This document shows, one piece after another, positions 12,312 to 24,494 of a stretch of DNA of 64,000 bases. The stretch spans positions 106,086,296-106,150,295 of the forward strand of contig NC_081412.1 of NCBI RefSeq assembly GCF_030272615.1, written 5' to 3'. Positions within the stretch are counted from its first letter, which is position 1, and every line of letters begins with the position of its first letter. Below the pieces are notes generated by a model. The model was not told where the DNA came from and made no database searches. It was given only the letters and a program-made list of their open reading frames with translations. Both the position numbers and the translations under genes were made by a program. This DNA comes from Cryptomeria japonica. Taxonomy: Eukaryota > Streptophyta > Pinopsida > Cupressales > Cupressaceae.

Positions 12312-13609
12312 TGTAGTGTCGTAAATTGTAACCCCTTACAATTTCACACTCCTTTTTGTGCCCTTGCATTAGTGTGTATCCTCCTAGCTCTTTTCAAAGC
12401 ATATTTTTGGATTTGCTCTACAAAACTGATGTCATATGATCATATGGTAATATGGGTCTCTATTTTGAGCCTGAGTACACCTGTGCCACCCTTTTCTAGG
12501 TGGACTAGGGTGCTAATCTCCCTTGTCCTAGTGGACTAGGGTGCTAGGCACCATAGTCCCCCAAAAATGGGCCCATTTTTAAATGTATAGATGTACCAAC
12601 TCCCACCATTTTGATTCCCAGTCCAGATATTTTAATATGATTGTTGAAGGTTGCCCTAATTTATGAAACTTGGGAACCCTATATAGGAGCATATTTCCTA
12701 ATTTATTTTAATTGATTGGGCATCCATTATCATTCAAGCACTTCCTAAAGTAATTACTATGAGTAATTTTCTTCATATCTAAGCATTATGGAGAAACAAG
12801 TTGCAACAATCTTCATGCAAGTGGTGTTTTTATGATTGAATCTTGTATGCCTTGTCATGTCATGTTATTGCATCAATATTTATGGGTCTTATCAAAGAGT
12901 ATAGCATTGCATCATCACCATAATCAGAAAAATCAATATTGAAGTATAATATTGTGGATCCATCATTTTACTTCAAATTTTTCGCTTATTTCATTAAGGG
13001 TGAGTTCCAAACCTAAGGTTTGACTAAGGCAAACCCTTATCAACCCAACACCATTTTTCCTCTCTTATGTGTACAAGTGGCAGATTTTAAAGAGAAGAAA
13101 TATAGATCTAGAAAGTACAGACTAAGACAAATAGAACCAAACTTTGAAGAAGAAGAAAACCCTAGACGATGGTGCTTAGCCCCATCATTTGATAAATTTC
13201 CAATGAAACTCAAGGAGAATCTTTTGAGTGACATTATAATTCTAATGTTGTTTTCGATATATGCATCTAATGCCTTTGGGATGAGGTTGTCTAGCCCCAT
13301 TGTCCAACATTTTTTATCTCAAATTTTACGTGTAAGTTCCTCTTTGCTCCCCATTTCTAGATTAATTCTCAGTGTCTGAATATATGTTCTAAAACTCTTT
13401 GTTCATGGTGATTACTCCTAGGTAATTTTACATCATTTTCACGTTATTTCTAATATCTAACACATTTCAACCAAACAAGGAGTCACATTCAATATAGAAC
13501 CATCATCTCTATTGGATCCCCCTAATGTAATAGGGTGCTAAGTGTGCTTGAACCCTACTTAACACAATTGAACTAGTGGATCCCATTTATAACCACACAC
13601 TAAACATCC
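12312..13609 (+). repeat. Gypsy-type LTR with tRNA-Trp primer-site context
   Basis: It starts TGTAGTGTCGTAAATTG. The large nested element's LTR starts TGTAGTGTTATAAAATTG when read in its own direction, so the two belong to one superfamily, and the roughly 1.3-kb length also agrees. A TATA box, CTATATAGG, is at 12,680-12,688. A 16-bp direct repeat (GTGGACTAGGGTGCTA) occurs near 12,500 and 12,531. The end is set by the primer-site candidate at 13,610, so it is uncertain by a few bases or, if the second candidate at 13,766 is used, by about 150 bp. Confidence 0.5.
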
Positions 13610-13625
13610 TGGTGAACTCAACATG
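13610..13625 (+). promoter_or_regulatory. Primer-binding site candidate, tRNA-Trp type
   Basis: TGGTGAACTCAACATG differs from the complement of the plant tRNA-Trp 3' end (TGGTGAACCCGACGTG, as I remember it) at three transition positions, two of them at CpG sites. A second, closer copy, TGGTGAACCCAACGC, lies at 13,766-13,780. Confidence 0.45.
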
Positions 13626-14439
13626 TCTTATGTTTACATTATTTTTATTTATAGATCTGATTTGTATGCATTTAATTGACTCATATTTACAATCATTTCT
13701 AAAACATATCGTTGCACTTATATTGCATTCATTTAGAGGTCTAGTTCACCGAACCCTAAGAATTTTGGTGAACCCAACGCTTCTTACATTTTGCATATTT
13801 CTGATTGGGTGCTTTCAAAACTACTTTTTTCACTCTGAAATTTATAAAATATGATTGGTTTTCTATTTCACAAGTGATTAAATTATTTATTAGCTCTATC
13901 TATCAAAATCATGTGTTGGATGATGGTCTCTTTCACTTCATGCTACTTGCATTCCTTCATAGTACTTTAATGTATTTCATAATAAGTGTTTCAAAGATAT
14001 TTCCTACATTCACATCTTTTCTTAAATCTTTTATACATGTTCCATGTTGCTATATGATAACATTTTTAAAGAAGTTAATGGAATTTTTGGATTATTAAGA
14101 CTTTAGTGGATGTTTCAAGTGGTACCGTTGATAATCCTAGAGATAATATTGAAATGAATCATAATTGTACCTCTCCCAAAGTATATCTCATTCATGAGGG
14201 AATAGTTAATACTTTTATCAATGATATCTCAAAAGGAGATGCAGCATTTAAAAGTAATGTTGAATCATCTTCTCACAAGAATATTTTGGTGCAATAGGGA
14301 CAAGCTAAGCATATTAATCACAACACTTATATCACTTTATATCCTCCTCATTCTCTAAGATCTTATCTTAGTCATCAAGTTGTTTAAGACAAGATGATAT
14401 TATGCATTTCCTACATGAGATGTCACCTAGCATAACATT
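13626..14439 (+). pseudogene. Gypsy leader and gag-like remnant
   Basis: After the primer site comes an AT-rich leader. A short frame at 14,106-14,297, and its continuation to about 14,390 with stops, is where gag would start. It is hydrophilic but carries no domain I recognise, so the gag assignment rests on position only. It is cut at 14,440 by the next copia LTR. Confidence 0.3.
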
Positions 14440-15449
14440 TGTTAGACTTGTGTGAATAATGTTGTTATTAATGTCAAACCAGTCCTCTGGTTTTGAACTG
14501 GACAGTGTATGAGGTCTGGATATTAGTCCAAATGTTATGGATGTTATGGTTGTTGTGAATATTGTATGCAGTCAGTACGTATGTGCAATTCAGATGTTGT
14601 GGTTTTGGTCAAAAGGTATTATGCAACATGGATAGTCCCCAATGATGACTTTTTATTAACTTCTCATTGATCCCAGTATCCCAGTGTTAGGAGTTCTTAT
14701 GGATCCTAATATTAGTTATGTGTCCCAATGTTAGCAATCTTGGTAATTTTCAGAAGTATCTCTTCGATTTTTGTGTTGTGGTTTTCTTGGTACGCATGGA
14801 GTCTATGTTTGGAGATATTGGGCTTGATCTTGTGATATTGGGTCAGTATTCTTGGGTCTAGATGACTCTATCCCTTTCTAGTAATCTCGATATATGAATT
14901 GGCAATTGGAATATGCAAAGGAAATGTGTATAAGTCTTGTAGATGCCGACATGAGCTTATTGATAACATGTTGGGCTTGGCCGACACACTATTTTGTATT
15001 TGTTGCCTCTAGTATATATACATATACATCTGTCGTAGCATAAGGTGAATTGAACAAGAGATTAAGGTGTGAAGGTGTGTGATATGCGAAAGAAATTTGG
15101 CAGTGAAGATAGCAATGTGTGTGAAGAGTGAGTTGCGGACAACAAAGGCAGACAGTGTTGCAGTAGTGCAGTAGTCCTTTATCGGACCTGCTATAGGATA
15201 GTTGTGCAGAGATCTCTAACCGGATTTGTTGTAGAATTTGATATTTGTAATTTGAGCTTAACCTTGGAACTGCTCCCATGCATTTGGAGATGCAAACATT
15301 TTCAGCTCACCCTTTTCAGTTGCAGTGAGCATTCCGATAGTTATCCATCTCTTTGTATATCTATAGTGAGCAGTCTGAAAGTGAGTCATTTTGGTAAACT
15401 AGCAGTGAGCCACCTCCTTGTAAACTCAAATACAACTAGTTATATTCTC
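14440..15449 (+). repeat. Truncated copia LTR
   Basis: It begins TGTTAGACTTGTG, with a 'ttgttattaatgtcaa' block like the start of the LTR at 5410. It includes 'cagtgagcattcc' and 'gtgagccacctccttgtaaa' near 15,325 and 15,405, which match the 'agtgagctctaggc' region of other LTRs. The final part with the C-run is missing. At about 15,450 it is joined to a minus-strand pol fragment. Confidence 0.5.
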
Positions 15450-17132
15450 TTGACCATCCTCATTTAGTTTATTTCTAAAAACCCATTTAGTTTCAATAAT
15501 ATTCTTATTTTTAGGCTGGGGAACTAAAGTCCAAGTCTTATTCTTCTCTATCTGATCTAATTCATCTTCCATAGCCTTTAACCAATATTTATCTTTACAA
15601 GATTCAAGAATAGATGTCGGTTCAATTTGAGAAATAAGATATACCTCTTCATTTTCCAGTCTTCTACTTGTCATAACTCCCTTGTTCATGTCTCGAATGA
15701 TTTGATCTTCAGAATAATTTAATCTTACATACCTTGGTGTCTTCTGAACTTTAGGTTCTTTGTTCCAATCATCAGTCACAGTTGAATTTTCTAATTGTAC
15801 TGGTGTAATTGTCTCAGTGTCTTATACCAATTAAGGCATTGCCAGATCAGTTATGATCACTTCCACTGTTGGTTCACTATCATATGATATAGATTGATCT
15901 TTGTATTGCTCATCCACTTTCACATTTGTGCTCTCCACAATTTTCTGCAATCTTTTGTTATAACATCTATATGCTTTGCTCTGAATTGAATATCCAAGAA
16001 ATATCCCTTCATCACATCTAGGATAAAATTTCCCAATTGAATCATCCCTTTTGATATAACATTTACTTCCAAAAATTCTAAAATCTTTAAGAGTGGGTGT
16101 ATGTCCAAACCATAATTCATAAGGAGTCTTACCGGTTTCACCTTTGATATGAACTTTGATAAATGTGTAGATTGGTGTAATCATTGCTTCTCTCTAGTAG
16201 ATATGAGGAAATTTGGCTTCCATCATCATGGTTCTATTCTTCCTTTCCACTACTCCATTCTGCTGAGGAGTCCGAGGTGCAGATAATTGTCTCCTAATTC
16301 CATTTATCTCACAATAACTGTTAAATTCATGAGATGTGAACTTACCGCCTTGATCTGATCTCAAACATTTAATTTTCAATCCAGTTTATGTTTCCATGTT
16401 TGCTTTAAAGATCTTGAATTTCTCAAAAGCTTCAGATTTCTCCCTTTGAAAAGTCACCCACATCATTCTAGAATAATCATCAATTATTAGCATGAAGTAC
16501 CTATCACCTTGAAAGCTTCTGGTCCTTGCTGGACCACATAAGTCAATATGAATCAAATCAAGCACATCATAGATTTACATGTATGCTCTTAAAATAAGTT
16601 ATAACTTGCTTTCTCAATTGACATTCCTTACATACCAGATTATGAGGCTTTATAATCTTAGGTATATCTCTAACTGCCTTTGTTGAACTGATCTTAACAA
16701 TACAATCAAAATTAACATGACACAACCTTGTATGCCATAACCAACTCTCATTAATATGAGCAATCAAACATGTCTTATCACCGGTGTTCAAGTGAAAGAT
16801 ATTACCTCCAGTCTGAGTACTGATTGCAATCTCCAAACCAGTTCTGTTAATAATTTTGCATTTTCTATCTTTGAACTGAAGTTGGAATCCCTTATCCACC
16901 AATTGACCAACATTTAAAAGATTATGCTTTAAACCTTCTACATAGTAGAGATTATCAGTATTATGCTTGCCATCTAGAGAAATAATACCTCTACCTTTGA
17001 TCATACATGCTTTGTCATCCCCAAATCTGACTTGACCGCCATTGTATTCTTGCAGGGACAAAAAAAAAAATTATCTCCAGTCATATGATGTGAGCATCCA
17101 CTATCAGTTACCCATTCATCCTTGTCTTCAAC
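15450..17132 (-). pseudogene. Copia pol fragment: protease, integrase, start of RT
   Basis: From right to left on the minus strand: the protease motif DSGCSHHMTGD (about 17,105-17,075), the GAG-preintegrase segment with WLWHTRLCHVNF and the C-x2-C of the zinc site, and the integrase core with 'CLRSDQGGKFTS' and 'PQQNGVVERKN'. Then come the integrase C-terminal 'ELWFGHTPTLKDF...GSKCY' and the first residues of RT (TWTLVPQPK...[11 protein letters not shown]). It is closely related to the copia at 20.8-24.5 kb and, unlike that copy, keeps the integrase zinc-site His and the second catalytic Asp. Gag is missing on the right and most of RT on the left. Several stops and shifts break it up. Confidence 0.85.
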
Positions 17133-17659
17133 TGAGGGGTTCATTTTAGATAGTTCCTTAGCATTGTTGTCCTAAGTTCACCATTGCCTCAATTTGCATT
17201 GTTTTAACTTAGGTCTTTGGATAGTCAAAAGTTGTTCCCTCATACTAAGTCATTTAAATCCCTTAAACTAAGTCTTATGCTTTCATTTTAGATCCCAAGG
17301 TCAAATATTAAAAATCCTAAAAATTGAGTCTAAGATCAATCCTAGGTTATTATTAAGGATTCTAGACCTTGCCAGACTTTATCTTTTGTCACCATCAACA
17401 AGTCAAAACCCTAGCTCATCAATCTAGTGACGAGTATGACTTTGTCAACTTCCATCACTTGTCCTTTTTCCCTTTAAAAGTCTTGATTTCATTTCAATCT
17501 CTTAGGTTTATGTCTATAGATTTGCATTCCTAAGGTTTTCAAAATTTTCAGAAACTCAAAAAATAAAAGGGTTGCATTTGTCATCCTTAGTTGTATTTCT
17601 TTCCTAAAACATTGAACATACAAAAACATAGTATAGTCATAGGTGCATGTGCAAGTTCA
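17133..17659 (+). other. 5' leader of gypsy element G1
   Basis: It is non-coding and lies between the copia fragment and the gag start. It resembles in style the leader before the G2 gag (57.0-57.16 kb), and both gag frames open with the same ATGGTTGAAA. Confidence 0.4.
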
Positions 17660-18832
17660 ATGGTTGAAATGAGATCTCAAGCATCCAAGAGACAACAACA
17701 AAGCTCGTCGTATCAAACCATGTTTGGTCCAATGGATGATACACAATCAGAGTAAAACCTAACACAGCTAGAGTTCAACCCAATATAACAAGAGGGTAAC
17801 TTCATACAACCAGGTTTTGACCCAAGTCCTAACGTAATTCCACTAACACCACCATCAAACATACAACTAGACTTTGGTATAGTTCAATTAGGGCCACCAC
17901 AAAAATTTGAACCAAATTTCCTACTAATGCAACCATGATTCGATAGTGTTAGACCAAGAACGCCCTTAAATGTCCAACCAAGTGTTGACCTAGATCAGGA
18001 AAATTATGGTTCATTGAATGTTCAGCTAGTTTTTCACCCAAGATTCAATTAAGTTTAACCAGGATCACCATCAAAATTTTGACAAGAGTCACCCTCAAAT
18101 GTCCAACTAGGGTCAAGTTCAAATTCAAAGTCCTCATATGAAATTCATCTCTCTTTGACAAACATTCCTCAAGATGAAATTAGTGAGACAATGAATGATC
18201 CCAAAGTTAAGAAAACTTTGGACAAATTGACATTTAAGGATCCCCTAGGGTACTTCAAACGCCTTAAAGAGAAACTTGCATTGAGTTTTGAGTATCAACC
18301 ACAAATGAGTGAATTAGAACTACAATTGGTTTTAGCACATGAGCAAAGTCAAACAAATCAAGTCTCAAAACAAGAAAACACAAATCTCATTTCAAAATAA
18401 GAGACAAAAATGCCTTTAAAGAGACCACATAGTTCTTTAACTTCACAAATTCCCCCAAAACCAACATTTGAACTATTTTTCAATCTTTTGTTTGACACAA
18501 TGTCACCAACACTTCAAATGAACACATATACAAACCCGTATGCAATAGTGATACCAATAGTTCCAACAAGAACGCTAGCAAGTACATTTCAATCCAATAC
18601 ATTAGGTGTTCCTCAAGTGAATCAACAACTAGTCGGACAAGACACATTTACATTTACTATAGGTATGCCACTTTGTAGAACCAAACATGAATACATAAAA
18701 ATCATTCCACTCTTGATAACTTATCCTACATCACAAACAACTTCTTCAATGAATTTCCAACCCGGGGGAACAAACACAAACATTCAAACAAGTCAAACTC
18801 TACCAAGGTTATACATACCTAAACAAACAACT
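17660..18832 (+). pseudogene. Gypsy G1 gag, N-terminal part
   Basis: The start is the ATG at 17,660 (M-V-E), the same as in G2. The frame is hydrophilic and rich in glutamine, proline, serine and threonine. It has a charged helix-like segment at 18,155-18,400, where 'FKDPLGYFKRLKEKLALSFE' is visible, and a low-complexity T/P/Q tract at 18,410-18,832. Stops break the first 500 bp. It ends exactly at the CAACT repeat (18,828-18,832) that starts the large nested insertion. The gag resumes at 45,776 after the second CAACT. Confidence 0.6.
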
Positions 18833-19036
18833 TGTAATGGTGGGAAAATGGTGAATGATAAATCAAGAAGGAAAACTACCCTTTCTCTCAAAGAGAGATG
18901 AGAGTTTCGCTATCGATTACCATTCAAGCACTTTTCACCATTACATTAGGAAGGGGGAGAAGGATAATTCACTAGATTCAATCTCTCCGCACAAAGATGG
19001 GAGATTAAATTCTGAGTGAATTGGGAATGCTAAGTT
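18833..19036 (-). repeat. Left LTR (3' LTR) of the nested element, first piece
   Basis: It matches 41,383-41,586 almost base for base (the 'gaaaactacccttt' and 'tatcgattaccattcaagca' blocks). It is interrupted after the 18-bp sequence AATTGGGAATGCTAAGTT by LINE-1 and continues at 35,030. Confidence 0.9.
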
Positions 19037-19209
19037 TGGATTAATTAAGAAAAATGGGTTTTTCAGGACCCGAAACCTTTAACAAAGGAGATTAAGATAA
19101 GACAATAAAAAGTCCAGAGCTTATAAACCACTTACAAAACGACTGGCAAAAAAGACAACAAACCAAAAAGATAGCTAAAGATAAAAACAACAAAGAAACA
19201 AGGAAAGCA

Positions 19210-19397
19210 CTACACAGCTATAGTCTTCAGCAGGTCCTCCGCCTTTTTCACCAACTGGTCATAGGTGGCCCCAACAACTTTGAGATCTTCCAGGTCCTTG
19301 TTAGGTTTCTTTTCTTTCTTTTTTCCTCTGGTTCGGGTTCTGGGTCTTTGAGTGTGCCCTGTACCTTCAGTGTCCGAGTCAATATCCAGGGTCTCCT
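19210..19397 (-). pseudogene. LINE-1 ORF3, C-terminal piece
   Basis: This is the last part of the ORF interrupted by the copia insertion. It encodes an acidic stretch, then a basic KKKEKKPNK segment, then a short helix ending in LLKTIAV and a stop. It follows on from 30,083-31,611 once the 10.7-kb insertion is set aside. The duplicated CTCCT is at 19,393-19,397. Confidence 0.65.
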
Positions 19398-20503
19398 TGT
19401 TAGGTCCCGGAGACAATTGAGAGGGGCGGGAGGGGGGAATCAATTGTCTAATAAATTCAAACCAAAACAACTTAACCAACTTAATGCTTAATACTGGTAA
19501 ACCTGTTAAGTATGTCGGTAGATAGTGTTAACAGTTAATTGCTATACCAGTAAAGATTAATGCATGAAACATAAACATAATGTTATCCACAACACATAAC
19601 ACCAATATTTGTACGTGGAAACCCTGTAAGGGGAAAAACCACGGTGGGAACCTTACCCACAATCAGATGATACTATTGCAGATAGTAAGTGTACATAAAT
19701 GGGGTCTCCACATGCAGAAAAGCCAACAGCCTAGAGCTCACTACTCAATCACAAAAAGGAAGTCACATTGACTACAGTTGGATGGTTAAATCCAATAAGA
19801 ATGTACTGCACAAAATAGCATCTTCATATGCTAGATTCAGTACCGATGTAATGCCGATATGCTTCCACAAAAACCTAGCTTCACCTTCAAATGATGTCTT
19901 CGTGTATAGCTCTACTTAATCTCACATATACCTTCTCACAATTCTTTTTCGCATTCCACATTTGATCTTACAAATAAGATCTTACATTTATACCATAACC
20001 TAAGACCAATTTTAGTAGGTCGGCTCTACAAGATATTACAATAAAACATTTTACAAACAATATAATATCCGATGCAATAACTGATTAAACATGTCGGCTT
20101 AAAGCATTTACAACAATAATTAATCATCTCCATAGCATGTCATGCTGATCTGGAAAAGATAAGCCTACCGGTGTAACCCTAGGTAACCCTGGACCTATTT
20201 GCGGATAAAAGCAAATATGCAAATATGAATATATCATTGATTAATTATTCAAAACAAATTGTCCACATGATGTCTTTGATATTACCAAGTGTCTTTCATA
20301 TCATTCCAAGTGTCGATGATCATTATATCCTATCGGTGAACCATATACCAGTAACTGTGCAATAGTTACTTGCTTGCCGGTGAATGTTGCTGGATCTCCA
20401 AAGTGCAATTACTTGCTTGCCAGTGAATGTTGTTGGATCTCCAAAGTGCTAGTGTTTTAGTAGGTGTTGACATCAATGACAAAACCATACCAAAATACCA
20501 ACA
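19398..20503 (-). repeat. Copia 3' LTR (left)
   Basis: It runs TGTTAGGTCCCGG...ATACCAACA. On the minus strand a TATA-like GGTATAAATG is at about 19,988-19,997, followed by the 'ggtttttcccc...gggtttccacgta' block (19,612-19,645) and the poly-G/C stretch near 19,425. It contains no gene. Confidence 0.92.
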
Positions 20504-20790
20504 ATCTCCCCCTTTGGCATTGATGGCAACACAAGATGGAAAAACCATCAAAGTGCCAAAACAGAAATGCCAAATACCAAAACCAAAAACCAACAATCTC
20601 TCCCCCTAGGAGCAACATGTGTTATCAAAGATTTTCAATACCAAACTCTCCTTAAAAGATAATGTGTTTTGTTTTTCCATAGATATCTCTCCCCCTTTGA
20701 CATCAAATGCCAAAGTTGCAAAAATCAAGTTCATATACAAAATACCAATCAATTCAATATACCAACTACTCCCCCTGAGAAGTAACTTCC
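20504..20790 (-). promoter_or_regulatory. Multiple polypurine tracts of the copia element
   Basis: Read on the minus strand, purine tracts lie at 20,504-20,516 (CCAAAGGGGGAGA, adjoining the LTR), about 20,598-20,608 (TAGGGGGAGAG), about 20,687-20,700 (CAAAGGGGGAGAG) and about 20,770-20,777 (AGGGGGAG). The first must prime plus-strand DNA synthesis. Extra copies are known from Sireviruses. Confidence 0.75.
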
Positions 20791-20855
20791 TCATCAAAGA
20801 CCGGAGTAAAAGATTTGTCATTTAATTCTGTCAGTTGATGACAATCATCAACTGT

Positions 20856-23800
20856 CTAAGTCTCTACCAGTGGTGGTATGAATCCAAGCTGATCTCTGAG
20901 ATATTCAAAAGTCTCCTTAGGCAAAGGTTTTGTGAAAATATCTACAAGTTGTTCTTTAGTATTCACATAAACCAGTTTTATCTCCTTTTCTTCAACTTTT
21001 TCCCTTACAAAATTCAATTTGATAGAAACATGTTTTGTTTTAGAATGTAATATCGGATTCTTGGATATATCAATTGTTGTAGTGTTATCACAATATATAG
21101 TAATAGGTTCCTTGCATTTTACCTTTATGTCTTTCAACATTTGTTTAAGCCATAGTACCTATGTACAGTTAGTTGCTGCTACAACATATTCAGATTCTGC
21201 TATTGATAAAGATGTACAACTTTGTTTCTTACTCAACCAAGAAACTAATCTCTTTCCAAGAAAGAATGCTCCACCATTGGTGTTTTTTCTATCATCCACA
21301 TCTCCTGCCCAATTTGCATCTGTGTATGCACATAGATCAAAATTTTCATCTCTAAGATACCATAATCCAAGATTTGCAGTGCCTTGTAAGTACCAGAAAA
21401 TCCTTTTTACTGTTGATTCGGGATTTTCTCTACGATTACTTTGAAATCTAGAAACAATACATACTGCATTCATAATATCAAGTCTAGTTTGTGTCAAATA
21501 CAGTAAACCTCCTATCATAGATTTGTATCTAGTTGGATTAACAGGTGTAGATTCATCCCTTTGAGATAATTTGTCATTTGTAGTCATAGGTGTGCTTACC
21601 GGTTTAGATTTCTCCATCCCAAATTTCTTTAGTAACTCTTTCAATTACTTGGATTGACTCAAAAATATACCTTTGTCGATCTGTGAAATCTGCAATCCTA
21701 AAAAGAATTTTATTTCTCCAATCATAAACATTTCAAATTCTTGCTGCATTTTAATAGAAAATTCTTTACATAATCCATCTTCTCCTCCAAAGATTATATC
21801 ATCAATGAATACTTCTATAATCAAGATGTCGTCATTAGTTATTTTGTAATATAAATTGTTGTCTGCATTTCCTTTAGTAAAACCAATCTTTAAAAGATAC
21901 TTATCCAACCTTGCATACCAATCTCTTGGGGCTTGTTTCAATCCATATAGAGCTTTTCTTAACCTCCAAACCATATCATTGTCATCTGTCAAAGAAAATC
22001 CATCAGGTTGTTCAATATAGACTTCCTCTTCAAGATCTCCATTCAAGAATGCACATTTAATATCCATTTGATAAACTTTGTAGTTCTTGTGAGCTACAAA
22101 AGTCAAGAATAATCTGACTGCCTCAATTCTAGCTACTGGTGCAAAGGTTTCATTGTAATCAACTCCTTCTTTCTGAGAATATCCCTTACACACTAGTCTT
22201 GCTTTATTTCTGACAACCTTACCATCTTCATTAAGTTTGTTTCTAAATACCCATTTGGTTCCAATTACATTTTTATCTTTAGGTCGGGGAACTAATGTCC
22301 AAGTATTATTTTTCTCAATTTGTTCTAATTCTTCTTCCATCTCTTTAATCCAAAATTTATCTTCACATGCCTCATTAATAGATGATGGTTCAATTTGAGA
22401 AATAAGACATACCTCTTCATTTGCCAATCTTCCTCTTGTCATAACTCCCTTAAATTTGTTTCCAATTATCTAATCTTCAGAATGATTCAATTTTACATAC
22501 CGGGGTGTCTTAGTTTGTTGTTGTTCTTCAATTACTATGGAATCCTCTGATGGTGCTAGGGTAACTAGATCATCATTTTGTACCGGTGGATTTAGTGTAG
22601 GTTCATTTGTTACAATTTCTATTGCCGGTTCAGAGTCTATATACCTTGAAGTTCCTCTGAATTGTTCATCAATCTTTACATTTGTACTCTCAACAATTTT
22701 CTGCAATCTCTTATTAAAACATCTATATGCCTTGCTTTTAGATGAATAACCAAGAAAGATTCCTTCATCACTTCTAGGATCAAATTTACCAATATACTCA
22801 TCTCTTCTAATATAACATTTACTTCCAAAAATTCTGAAATACTTAAGAGTAGGAGAATTACCAAACCATAGTTCATGAGGGGTCTTACCGGTTTCATCTT
22901 TGATGTGAACTTTGTTGAATGTATAGACCACTGTGCTAACTACTTCTCTCCAATATACATGTGGTAAATTTGCTTCAGATAACATACTTCTTGCTGCATC
23001 CAAGATAGTTATGTTTTTCCTTTCAACAACTCCATTCTGTTGTGGTGTCCAAGGTGCTGATAGTTGTCTTTTGATTCTATTCACTTCACAGAATGTATTA
23101 AAGTCCTTAGATGTGAATTCTCCTCCTTGATTTGATCTTAAACATTTGATTTTCTTACTGGTTTCATTTTCAACCATTGCTTTGAACAGTTTGAACTTTC
23201 CAAGTGCTTCTAATTTTTCTCTGAGAAAAGTAACCCAACACATTCTAGAATAATCATCAATAATTAGCATGAAATATCTATCACCTTGTAAGATTTTAGT
23301 TGTAGCTGGACCACATAAATCAGTGTGAATCAAATCAAGAGCATTATTGGATTTTTCTGGAATACTTTTGAAACTAGCTCTAACTTGTTTTCCAAATTGA
23401 CATTCCTTACATATTGTATTCTGAGGTTTCACAATTTTAGGTAGATCTCTAACTGCCTTAGAAGTACTGATCTTTACCATGCAATCAAAGTTTACATGAC
23501 ATAGTCTCTTATACCATAACCAACTTTCATCTATATGTGCAATTAAGCATGCCTTTTCACTATTATTCAAATGAAAGATATTACCTCTAGTCTGATTACC
23601 GGTTGCAATTTCCAAACTAGTTCTATTCATGATTTTGAATTTTCCATTCTTAAATTGTAACTGAAATCCTTTCTCAACTAATTGACCAACACTTAAAAGA
23701 TTATGCTTTAATCCTTCAACATAGTAGACATTGTCAGTGTTATGCTTACCATCAAGAGATATTGTACCCTTACCTTTGATTGAACAGGCTTTGTCATCTC

Positions 23801-24494
23801 CAAATCTTACTAAACCTCCGTTGTATTCTTGAAAGTTCGAGAATTTACCTTTGTCTCCTGTCATATGATGTGAGCATCCTGAGTCAATGATCCATTCATC
23901 CTTTACTTCAACTTTAGCTGCTAGGGCTTGTTCTACTGGTTGAGCAGTAGGTGCCGGTTGATCTTCTGTTATAGAAACAAAAACCCATCCATTGTCTATT
24001 GGATCTTCATCAGAATCATCAGTCACACCTTCATCAGCAATGTAACAAGATTTGTCTTTGTTCTTCTTAAATCTGTATCTCTGATATTCAGGATTAGGCT
24101 TGTATGTTCTTCTAGCTTCTTCTCTTAGTCTAGCATGTCTATCAGGGCATCTTGAAGCCATATGACCAATCTTATTGTAGTTAAAACATTTAAAGGGTGC
24201 TTTACCTTCATACTTACTTCCAACTAGACCTTTTGGCATTTTCCTTGCAAATAATGCTTCAAGTTCTTCAAGTTCTTCATTCTCCTTCCTAGTTTCTTCA
24301 ATTTCTCTTGCATAAAAGGCTTTCCAATCTGATTTGTCAAATGATGGAGTAGATGATGTTGATGCTCTAAAGGCCAAATCTATCTTTATAGTAGTAACAG
24401 GACCACATTCCTCAATTTCAAAAGCTGAAAGTTTTCCAATCAATGTATCCCTAGTTACTGATGTATTAGGCATTGTTCTTAACTCATTTATAGT
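20856..24494 (-). pseudogene. Copia gag C-terminus and pol (protease, integrase, RT, RNase H)
   Basis: The frame 24,500-22,470 (676 aa) has, in order: a zinc knuckle at residues 105-118 with its second Cys replaced by Tyr, protease DSG at 206-208, GAG-preintegrase and integrase zinc site around 330-367, and integrase core D394, N457, E493 (35 residues between the last two). After one in-frame TAG, RT follows (22,442-21,645) with D127 in [11 protein letters not shown] and the catalytic pair in FIDDII (D214, D215). After another stop, RNase H follows (21,644-20,856) with YTDANWAGD and HSKTKHV. Three stops, the His-to-Tyr change at 330 in the integrase zinc site and Asp-to-Asn at 457 would block activity. 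Gag upstream is cut by the insertion at 24,495. Confidence 0.95.
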
